Assembly: GCA_934512135.1 (NCBI GenBank)
Contig: CAKSWT010000009.1
Coordinates: forward strand, 1 to 64,000
DNA: 64,000 nucleotides
Source of the DNA: an uncultured Oscillospiraceae bacterium
GTDB lineage: Bacteria; Bacillota; Clostridia; Oscillospirales; Oscillospiraceae
Direction of reading: 5' to 3'
Part shown: piece by piece, positions 51,497 to 58,961 of the stretch
How positions within the stretch are numbered: the first letter of the stretch is position 1
Layout: every line of letters begins with the position of its first letter
The notes under the pieces: generated by a model
Database searches by the model: none
Told to the model about the DNA's origin: nothing
Seen by the model: only the letters and a program-made list of their open reading frames with translations
Program-made: the position numbers and the translations under genes

Positions 51497-51537
51497 ACCA
51501 CCTCTCTTGGCATCAAAACGGTGCCGTGAGAGGTGGT
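51497..51537 (-). terminator. Covarying hairpin downstream of truncated GH3 (copy 2)
   Basis: Outer stem ACCACCTCTC/GAGAGGTGGT and inner stem GGCATC/GGTGCC with the same loop size as copy 1 at 43322. About 130 bp around it (51460-51595) match copy 1 at roughly 75% by eye. Confidence 0.65.
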
Positions 51538-51629
51538 TGCTTCACTTTGAGGAGAAATCTGTAGGCGGGCATGTAGATAGACAATATGTCCCGAAAACTC
51601 ATTATATAGATTGCCAGCGAACTTTAAGC

Positions 51630-52826
51630 TTATCTAATGTTACCTTCCAGCATAAGAGCATCAGATGCAGCACCGACCCATACCTTTCTCGGTCCTGTGG
51701 TACGCACCCACTTGTCCTGCGTTCCGTCAGGACGCCGGGTCAGTTCCTGAGCAGTGTTCCAGTAGCAGAAGGAACGCTCGCGGATGGTGACGGTGACGGT
51801 GCGGCTTTCACCGGGGGCAAGGTCCTCGACTCGGGCAAAACCGCAGAGGGCCTTTTCTGCCATCTGAACACCTGCGGGAACCTCGGCAGCGCCAAGGTAG
51901 ACCTGGGCGATTTCCGTACCAGGGACAGCACCGGTATTGGTGACGGTAAAGGTTACGTCTGTGCCGGAAACAGTCAGGTCAGAGTAAGAGAAGGTGGTAT
52001 AGCTTAGACCGTGGCCGAAGGCATACAGGGGCTTGACCCCCTCCTTATCGTACCAGCGGTAGCCGGAGAAGATACCTTCGTCAAAGTCAATGACCTTCTT
52101 GCCGTCCTTCCTATAGCTTTCGTACCGGGTCTTGCGGTGCTCGGGGGTGTCGGATACCAGAGTGTCCGTGTCCTTTGCGGGCATGGTCAGGGCTGTTTTG
52201 CCGGAGGGATTCACTTTGCCGGCGAGCAGTTCAGCCACTGCCAGACCGCCCTCCTGCCCGGGGGGCCAGATATTCATGATGGCATCGGAGATGGGTTCTA
52301 CGGCACCTAGAGCATAGATTTGCCCGATGTTGTGCATCAGGATCAGCTTGGCGTCGGGCTGCATAGCAGCCTTGATTTCCTGAATCAGAGTAAGCTGACT
52401 TTCGGGAATGTCCATGGAAGCCAGACCGGTCATGCCGCCAAAGTCCATAGGAGCGCCCAGAGGACGGTAGCTGTAATCTTCGGACAGGAAGTAGACAACT
52501 TTTTTCGCCTTGGAGGCGATCTCCAGAGCCTTCGCACGCTCCTTTTCCTTCTGCTCCGGGGTGATCCAGGCAAGACGGACCTGCAGATCCTTTTCCCTGA
52601 TGGTGGCATTGACGCAGAGCCGGATGGGGTAAGCCTTTCCTGCTTCCAGCTTTACGATACCGCCATGGACCTCCATGCCCTCGGGGGTGCAGACCAGGGA
52701 GCCCCAGGGCCACTGGGCACCTTCCCGGAGTTCTGTGGAGCCAACGGTGACGAATTTCTCACCGTCCAGATTGATCTTAAAGGAAAAGAGACCTCCCACA
52801 ATGAAAATCTTTTTGGGGACATTCCC
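51630..52826 (-). pseudogene. Glycoside hydrolase family 3, C-terminal half only
   Basis: It matches the second half of the GH3 at 43598-46474: part of the PA14 insertion (GGLFSFKINLDGEKF), the sandwich domain (IMNIWPPGQEGGLAVAELLAGKVNPSGK), FAFGHGLSYTTF-like motif and the fibronectin-like end. The whole catalytic barrel with the nucleophile is missing. Similarity ends near 52826 where a 4 x 12-bp tandem repeat begins, followed by the vapE gene. The frame stays open across the repeat to about 52877. Confidence 0.85.
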
Positions 52827-52874
52827 GGCAACCGGATTGGCACCCGGGTCAGCAACCAAATCGGCAACCGGGTA
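52827..52874. repeat. Tandem repeat, four units of 12 bp, at the GH3/vapE junction
   Basis: Units GGCAACCGGATT, GGCACCCGGGTC, AGCAACCAAATC and GGCAACCGGGTA follow without gaps. They lie exactly between the broken GH3 gene and the end of the rep/mob module. Confidence 0.7.
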
Positions 52875-52880
52875 CAATCA

Positions 52881-54242
52881 TTACGAAAGCCACCTCTCAG
52901 GCAGCTCCAGCTGCTGAGCCTCCTCCGGAGTGAGATCACGAAATTCTCCGTTCATGGTGTTGCTGTCCTCAATCCGCTCCCACCCCTTCTGCCGCATATA
53001 CGGCTTTGGGAATCGCCGGGGATTGCTGAAAGCTTTCCACCCTGTAACGGAATTGTTCATGATATCGTTGATCTCCCGCAGTTCCCACTGTTTGGGCTCA
53101 TCGAACAGATGTCCCAATGCCTCGCGGTACAGCTGTTTGGAGCAAACTATTTTACCGGTATAGTTCTCCAGGTACTCCTGGATCTGTCCGGCCTTGGTGT
53201 CCTCCGGCATGAAGTCCCTCTGGTGAATCTTCAGATATTCCTCCATTTCCGGGCTTAGCTTCAGCTCGAATTTTCCGCTGCGGTATATCTCCATGGCTTC
53301 CGCCCATACCTGAATCAGGTATGCTCTGGAGGCCTGTTCGTCTGACAGAATGTGCACCTCAGCACGTTCCGGATATACCTTGACCGGCACAAATCGCCGG
53401 TTACCCGTGCGGTCGAGAGGAAGGAAATCCATGGTGTTGGAAGTCCCGCCGAACACACATTGCCGTTTCCGGTCTGCCGGATGTGTTTCGTAGGGAACTT
53501 TATATGTCTCCTTTTGGCGGCTGATAAAAGACTTGATCTCCTCAATGCTTTTTGCATTGGCGGTAGCCAGCATCTCGGACATTTCGATGATCCAATGTCC
53601 CTGCATTTTGCGGTATACGTTTTCATCATCGATCTTTTTCAAATCATCCGAGAACCACTCGTCCTGTACCGCAAGCAGCCGAAAGAAGCTGGACTTGCCT
53701 GCTCCCTGTCCTCCTACCAGACACAGCATGACCTCAAATTTGCATCCCGGTTCGAACACCCGTGATATGGCTCCCAACAGGAACAGCCGCATAGCTTCGT
53801 AGGTATAGTCATTGATGTCAGACCCGAGAAAATGGTTCAGGCAGTAACGGATGCGCTCCGTGCCATCCCACTGGAGCTCGTTCAGAAAATCACAGATGGG
53901 ATGATAGCGATTTTCATTGGCAATCACCGCAACAGCATCCTCGATTTTCTTTTCCACCGTCAGACCGTAGTTCTCCTCAAAATACAGCACCAGATACTTG
54001 ATGTCCACATCCGTCAAGGTAGGACTGTCCCGATACCACCCCAATGACTTGACAATATCGATCCGTTCCGTCAGGAGATTCTTCCGAATGGCTCCCTTCA
54101 AAACCGGATCACATTGCAAAACCCTTTTGTAGTTAGATGCGGAATTAAAGACCTTCCCGTTGGGTGTGCGGCTTAGACACTCCTTCACCTCCTCCACGGT
54201 ACAGGGCTCCCTGGGTAGACAACTCTGTGATTCTTTGTTCAA
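52881..54242 (-). CDS. VapE-family replication helicase/ATPase, 453 aa
   Basis: Virulence-associated E domain with Walker A GGQGAGKS (residues 177-184), Walker B-like WIIEMSEM, and the family signature VFGGTSNTMDFLPLDRTGNRRF. Such proteins replicate phages, satellites and integrative elements after excision. The start is TTG with AAGGAAGTG upstream. It overlaps the primase gene by 98 bp in another frame, so the two are tightly coupled. Confidence 0.88.
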   Translation of the reverse strand: MNKESQSCLPREPCTVEEVKECLSRTPNGKVFNSASNYKRVLQCDPVLKGAIRKNLLTERIDIVKSLGWYRDSPTLTDVDIKYLVLYFEENYGLTVEKKIEDAVAVIANENRYHPICDFLNELQWDGTERIRYCLNHFLGSDINDYTYEAMRLFLLGAISRVFEPGCKFEVMLCLVGGQGAGKSSFFRLLAVQDEWFSDDLKKIDDENVYRKMQGHWIIEMSEMLATANAKSIEEIKSFISRQKETYKVPYETHPADRKRQCVFGGTSNTMDFLPLDRTGNRRFVPVKVYPERAEVHILSDEQASRAYLIQVWAEAMEIYRSGKFELKLSPEMEEYLKIHQRDFMPEDTKAGQIQEYLENYTGKIVCSKQLYREALGHLFDEPKQWELREINDIMNNSVTGWKAFSNPRRFPKPYMRQKGWERIEDSNTMNGEFRDLTPEEAQQLELPERWLS

Positions 54243-54789
54243 TCTTTTTCACTTCCTTTCCATGTTGCACGATAAATGTGCATTTCTCCTCCGGCGTTCC
54301 GGACAACAGGATATCCAACCAATACTCGATATACCCCTTCCTCTGTAGGGCTTCTACGAACAAGGGATGCAATGCTTCTCCCGGCACTTGGGGCGCATAC
54401 TGCGCTTCCCATCTATGCAAAAGTCGAAAGTACGCCGTTAGGGTAGTGTAGCAGGTTTTCTCGGTCAGACGTTCCTGCCCTTGTGCCGGAGCCTTGGCAG
54501 CCACTACCGCAGCAGGCCCATCTCTCTGGTTGTAGGGGATTCCAAAATCCTCTGCTATCTTCACTGCTGCATCCCTGATCGGGATTCCAAACAGCCGGGA
54601 AACAAAATCAATCGCATCCCCGTCCGCCTGACAGGCAAAGCAGTGGAAGCGATTGTCCAATTTCATACTGGGGGTTTTGTCATTGTGAAAGGGGCAGATT
54701 GCCATGCCATGCTCACCCACATGGATGCCGTACTGCTCTGCTGCCTGTCTGGCTGTCACAGCCGGTTTTACTGCTTCAAATACGTTCAT
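54145..54789 (-). CDS. CHC2 zinc-finger primase-like protein, 214 aa
   Basis: N-terminal DnaG-type zinc finger with Cys32-x2-His35 (CPFHNDKTPS) and Cys50-x2-Cys53 (FHCFACQADGD). The TOPRIM domain of full DnaG is absent, so it acts as the DNA-binding part of an element primase, together with the VapE ATPase. I chose Met at 54789 (AAGGAGGAGAT upstream). It lies across the palindrome array from the relaxase gene. Confidence 0.85.
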   Translation of the reverse strand: MNVFEAVKPAVTARQAAEQYGIHVGEHGMAICPFHNDKTPSMKLDNRFHCFACQADGDAIDFVSRLFGIPIRDAAVKIAEDFGIPYNQRDGPAAVVAAKAPAQGQERLTEKTCYTTLTAYFRLLHRWEAQYAPQVPGEALHPLFVEALQRKGYIEYWLDILLSGTPEEKCTFIVQHGKEVKKIEQRITELSTQGALYRGGGEGVSKPHTQREGL

Positions 54790-54959
54790 ATCTCCTCCTT
54801 CCAAAAGAAAAACGCCTCCCACCGTTTCACACGAAACGATAGGAGGCGTCAAGATTATTATTCGATTGGGTTGCCCGCTGTGTCAGCCGTTGTGGCCGTT
54901 TGTGGGCCTTTCCGCTACTGCGGGCACGGATACGCAGGCCGGAGCGTTTCGCCCACGTT

Positions 54960-55390
54960 GGGGCAGTGTGGGGGACAGTGACCGAACAGGATCCGAAAAG
55001 TCCGGCTCTGATCGGGTTTGGCAATGTTGCCATACCCGATTTAGGGAGCAGCAGGAAGGTTTTCAGAATTCTGAAAACCCGATATGGCATACCGCTTTTG
55101 GCAACATTGCCGGAAGCGGTACCGCACACAGCTGTGTCGGAAGGCCAGAATTTCCAGCATTTCTGCATCCATTATGGAATCATCATGAAGCTAAATGCTG
55201 TCTGTGAACAAATATGCTCATCGCTGGTAGAACACAACATTCTGGAAATACCGCTTTTGACGAATTTGTCAAAAGCGGTAGCGAAAACCGGGTTTGATGA
55301 ATTCAGCAAACCCGGTTTAGGACATTACGTTTCTGGCAATGTTACCGCAAGGCCAAACTTCCCGGCGAATTCACCGAAAGGTCATGCCAA
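54960..55390. repeat. Dense palindrome array between primase and relaxase genes
   Basis: Palindromes in order: 55011-55040 (ATCGGGT arms around GGCAATGTTGCC); 55058-55079 (22 bp, same as 10255-10276); 55091-55120 (ACCGCTTT/GAAGCGGT around GGCAACATTGCC); 55249-55280 (13-bp arms TACCGCTTTTGAC); 55285-55318 (12-bp arms AAACCGGGTTTG); a GGCAATGTTACC near 55335; and a GGCGAATTCACC core at 55364-55375. The arms and cores are reused in different combinations. Confidence 0.8.
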
Positions 55391-55410
55391 AAGCGATTTC
55401 CAGGTGTCTA

Positions 55411-55571
55411 CGTATGCGCATACGCCATTGCGAAAACCTACAATTTGGTACAGGTAGGTGCATACATTGACACCTACCTGCAGTGATTCGGAGGAATAAG
55501 CCATGGCCAGGTGCCACGTGGGCGCCTGGCTCTCTCTTCCCCTAGAAAAGCAGGTGCCACGTAGGCACCTG
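55411..55571. repeat. Further inverted repeats near the relaxase gene end
   Basis: CGTATGCGCATACG at 55411-55424; CAGGTAGGTG/CACCTACCTG at 55451-55480; two related hairpins CCAGGTGCC-x5-GGCGCCTGG (55507-55529) and CAGGTGCC-x5-GGCACCTG (55551-55571). Possible transfer or replication control sites. 55572-55722 is otherwise empty. Confidence 0.7.
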
Positions 55572-55722
55572 GCCACACCCCTCAAAATCGACAAGAATTT
55601 TTTATTTTTGAGTAGTTGCAGTCTATCGACTGGCAAGCATATGGTTTGTCACACAAACCACCCACAGGGGATGCCCCAGACCCCACATGCCGCGGATTGC
55701 GGAATGAACAAAAGCAGCGGGA

Positions 55723-57129
55723 TTATCGTTCCCACTGCTTTTGCCGTTTCTGCTGAGGCTCCGGTTCAATTCGCTGGAGCGTTTTCTCAATCCCAGGAAC
55801 TCTGTTCTGGATCTTCTCGCACATTTTTATATTCTTCCTGATCTGGCGGATCTCGTAATTGAGGTCTGCCAGTTCTTTGTATATGGTAGCTTTTTCTGTC
55901 TGAAGCTGCTCTCTGGGAATACCACAGGAGTCTAGCAGTTTTACCGCAGTTCTATACTCCGCAGCCTCCTGATAGAAATCCATGCTTCCCTCCTCGTACA
56001 GCTTTGCCGGGAGGGCGAGTTCCTGTTCCGTGGACAGAGCATTATATAATTCCCGGTACTTTTTCTTCCTTACATTCAGGATGGTACGCTGTTTCATCAT
56101 GGGTTCCAGTTTTGTCTTGCATTCCGCAACATGAGCATCCATGTCAGCCTGTGTTTCAATTCCATGTTCCCTTAGAAAATCGAACTGAGCTTTGATTTCT
56201 TCAAACCGTTTCACATCCTGCCGAAGCCGATAAGTCATCCGTGGTGGATACTGCTGTTTCTCCAAACTCCGCAGCAGGTATACATAGTGGTAGTACAGGG
56301 CAACGATCCCGGTGTATTTCACCTTGACTTTGTTGCGATATGGGACATAAGGCTGTCGGATCGCATAGGCAGGTTTCAGTCCCGCTTCAATATCCATGAG
56401 ATTTCCATGAATGTATGCGCGGATGTTCTTTTCCGAATACTGCGGTTTTTTCCGTTCCGGGTAGTAGTATTGTTCCTGCCCCCTGAACCGGAACCCCAGC
56501 CGATTTTCGTGCTTGATCTCATAGCCCATGCTCTCCATGATCATATAAAAATGACCGATGTCGTTGGCATCCTCCATGGCTACCTTCAGGTCTGCTTCCA
56601 ACATGTCCCTGTAGCTCGGATGCCCCTTCTGTTGCAGGAGCCATTCGCCATAGTGACTGCTTCGGCCTTGGTTCTGTTCCGGTAGTACGGATAGACCATG
56701 TTCCCGACAGAGCCGGTCAGAGATTTTTCGGATCTTATAGTAGCTTTCCTTTGTGCTGCTGTACTTTTCTCCCGTTGTCCATGCCACAGAATTGAACACG
56801 ATGTGGGCATGGATGTGTTCCCGATCCACATGGACACCGATGACAGCTTCGTGGTCAGGGATGACCTCCTGCACCAATTCCTGTGCAATTTCCAACGCAG
56901 TTTCCGGAGATACCTCTCCCGGCTTGAAGGACTGTATCAAGTGATAGCACTGGATACCGCCTACCTTCCCGTGCATCTGTTTGGTTGCTATCATGTCATC
57001 ATAGGCGGTTGATTGGGAGCATATCTGGGTTGCCACCAGAAGCTGTTCCTCAGTTTTTTCGCCGTTCATAACGTAACCGATAGCCCTGTTCAGGCCGGAG
57101 CTCCTCGCCAGGATTTTCGTAATGGCCAC
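55723..57129 (-). CDS. mobA: MobA/VirD2-type relaxase, 468 aa
   Basis: Same family and same length as the relaxase at 7301-8707. The His motif GVHVDREHIHAHIVFNSV (His100-His109) follows QCYHLIQSFKPGE; the C-terminal half is coiled coil. The start is GTG at 57129, overlapping the last base of the mobC stop TAG, which mirrors the TGATG overlap of the other pair. No integrase remains near this module, so it is probably immobile by itself but could still be mobilised in trans. Confidence 0.9.
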   Translation of the reverse strand: MAITKILARSSGLNRAIGYVMNGEKTEEQLLVATQICSQSTAYDDMIATKQMHGKVGGIQCYHLIQSFKPGEVSPETALEIAQELVQEVIPDHEAVIGVHVDREHIHAHIVFNSVAWTTGEKYSSTKESYYKIRKISDRLCREHGLSVLPEQNQGRSSHYGEWLLQQKGHPSYRDMLEADLKVAMEDANDIGHFYMIMESMGYEIKHENRLGFRFRGQEQYYYPERKKPQYSEKNIRAYIHGNLMDIEAGLKPAYAIRQPYVPYRNKVKVKYTGIVALYYHYVYLLRSLEKQQYPPRMTYRLRQDVKRFEEIKAQFDFLREHGIETQADMDAHVAECKTKLEPMMKQRTILNVRKKKYRELYNALSTEQELALPAKLYEEGSMDFYQEAAEYRTAVKLLDSCGIPREQLQTEKATIYKELADLNYEIRQIRKNIKMCEKIQNRVPGIEKTLQRIEPEPQQKRQKQWER

Positions 57130-57455
57130 TACTGATTCACCACCTTCCATAATAGTTCTTCAATTTTTGCCTGCCGGAGCTTCAACTCCTCCACATCGTT
57201 TCGGGTAAGGATTCCGGCATTTGCGCTCCGTGCAATCTGGTTGATGTTGACACCTTCCCGATTGATGGCCAGAGCCAGCTCCTTCAGGTCTTCCGGCCTC
57301 CGGGGCTTGATCTCCGTTCCATGAATCAGCCTTCGGATGATGGCACTGGCACTCAGACCGGATTCCTCCGTGAGTTGATCAAGTTTTCTTTTGTCCTCCG
57401 GCTTCAGCCGAACAGACAGGAATATGTCTTTGTTGGTTGTAATCACCCCTTTCAT
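57129..57455 (-). CDS. mobC: MobC-family mobilization protein, 108 aa
   Basis: Ribbon-helix-helix segment (IFLSVRLKPEDKRKLDQLTEESGLSASAIIRRLIHG) and the MobC motif INREGVNINQIARSANAG. It is coupled to mobA. The gene for a 74-aa membrane protein lies 30 bp upstream on the same strand. Confidence 0.88.
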   Translation of the reverse strand: MKGVITTNKDIFLSVRLKPEDKRKLDQLTEESGLSASAIIRRLIHGTEIKPRRPEDLKELALAINREGVNINQIARSANAGILTRNDVEELKLRQAKIEELLWKVVNQ

Positions 57456-57485
57456 ATCGATAGAAAAGCGGAAGGTGCAGGAGTA

Positions 57486-57710
57486 TCAAATCCACTCCCG
57501 CACCTTCCGTGCAATTGTTATAAGCCACGACAACGCCACCGCTGCTAACATGGCATACCATATGCCGTTAGCAAGAGCAGTGTGGGAATAGTACCACTCG
57601 TGGAATATGGTTGGAATAATCAGCGCATAAAGCAATGGAACGCCCAGACGCAGCGCTCCGGCAACCCGGAACATCAGAAGAAATAGTGCGGTCACAATAC
57701 ATGCCAACAT
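57486..57710 (-). CDS. Small membrane protein, 74 aa (paralogue of 40577)
   Basis: Hydrophobic segments with LLYALIIPTIFHEWYYSHTALANGIWYAML, the same pattern as the protein at 40577-40804. GGAGGTG precedes the ATG. Placed directly before mobC-mobA, it may be a surface-exclusion or regulatory protein of the element, but this is unproven. Confidence 0.7.
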   Translation of the reverse strand: MLACIVTALFLLMFRVAGALRLGVPLLYALIIPTIFHEWYYSHTALANGIWYAMLAAVALSWLITIARKVREWI

Positions 57711-57745
57711 AAAAACACCTCCAGTTGGTGTTGTATGTTAGCATA
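57711..57745 (-). promoter_or_regulatory. Leader with palindrome before the small membrane protein gene
   Basis: GTATGCTAACATAC, CACCAAC and GGAGGTG in this order on the minus strand. The orphan copy at 25983-26016 has GCATGCTAACATGC: both arms changed together, so the palindrome is maintained. Confidence 0.55.
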
Positions 57746-57757
57746 CTGTCTAATTAA

Positions 57758-57925
57758 TTACAAGTTATACTGGGCTTTGATTTCGTTTCCAATGGCATAC
57801 AACAAATGTGTTTTCCCCATCCCATTTTCAGCAGAAATAACCAGAGGATTATAGGCCTGACCGGGATATCTGGTCACTGCGATTGAGGCCGCATGTGCAA
57901 ATCGGTTGGCTCTGCTTACCAGAAA
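57758..57925 (-). pseudogene. dnaA internal fragment
   Basis: About 54 codons: FLVSRANRFAHAASIAVTRYP, then GQAYNPLVI and the Walker A sequence GMGKTHLLYAIGNEI, as in the AAA+ domain of DnaA. A stop follows KAQYNL, and the upstream part is replaced by the thioester-protein fragment. The piece is far too short to work. Confidence 0.75.
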
Positions 57926-58526
57926 AGTAGCCAAAGGCCAAGACGGTCTTAATGAGTTCCCACTGGGTGGCATCCAACTCCAGCATCCAGTAGGACGCTG
58001 AGTCCGCAGCTCCATCGTCATAACTGGTGTACTGCTGTTTATCTACAGAGCCTACATTGGGCTCAATGCAATAGGCCACAACACCGTCAATTTCGTGGTA
58101 GGAAATCATCTCGCAGTAGAAGTAATGGGCACCGGTGTGGCCGGTTCCGGTGTAATGCTGGTTCCAATACCAGTAGGGGGAGATATAGTTGTAGACATAG
58201 GTACAGAGACTTTTGCTCATGGTCCCTGTTGCCGCCCTCATTCTGGGATTGAAGAAAGCCCGAACCAGCGGGTAGCCGTCCATACTGAGGGGTTCGTCAC
58301 TTTCTGTGACGGTTTCCTCTGACGGTTCTTCTGGCGTCTCCGATTCAGGTTCCGGTGATGGGGTTGCTTCCGGCTCTGTCTGCTCTGCGGTACTACTCTC
58401 GGTCTCCCCTGGTTCCACAGCCGAGGACTCTGCCAAATCCGTGGCCATGACCGCTGGAATGAAACCGATGGCCATTGCCCCGAGAAGCACCAGGGCCAGA
58501 ATGCGTGTGCTGATTCTAGTTTTCAA
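57849..58526 (-). pseudogene. Thioester-domain-like surface protein, N-terminal fragment
   Basis: Signal peptide (ISTRILALVLLGAMAIGFIPAVMA) from a TTG start with AAAGGAG, a Ser/Thr/Glu/Pro-rich linker (about 38-80) and the beginning of a thioester-type adhesin domain (GTMSKSLCTYVYNYISPYW, VVAYCIEPN, YWMLELDATQWELIKTVLAFGYF). After FGYFSGK the sequence runs into the dnaA fragment out of frame, so the domain and any anchor are lost. 58527-58888 upstream has no supported gene. Confidence 0.65.
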
Positions 58527-58890
58527 TTCGTTTCTCCTTTCATAGAAATGCAAAAAGTCCCCGCAATGCAACGAAGTTCGTCACACCACGAGGGCAAGAT
58601 ATATATGATCAGCCGAAGCTGTTGTTTTCAAAAAACAAAGGGGTTAGTAATACCGGTTTGACACTACCGTCTTACATGTTCATTGTAACTGTTAAGCTGA
58701 TAGGGGGGTGCCTAAATTGTGAAATCAAACTATAACCATTTGGCATCATCCCATTCATTATCGTTTTCTGTCAAGAAAATGGTAGAATATAATAAACTAT
58801 GTTATACGAAGGCGTTATTTATGGATACAGAGAAAATGTTCCCCTATTCGGGCATTAAATCCGTATGACCCACAAAGTTCCATCCGATAA

Positions 58891-58922
58891 CAACTCCTCC
58901 ACAAAAAATTGTGGAGGAGTTG
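58891..58922 (-). terminator. Perfect hairpin after the second reductase gene
   Basis: CAACTCCTCCACAA (58891-58904) pairs with TTGTGGAGGAGTTG (58909-58922), 40 bp after the minus-strand stop codon. No good T tract follows. Confidence 0.65.
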
Positions 58923-58961
58923 TTGTATGGGGGAATTATAGAAACTGGAAGAATCAAACGA

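Noticed and set aside
54960..55580. CRISPR array
   Set aside because: The repeats are palindromes of differing sequence without regular spacing or unique spacers, and there are no cas genes.
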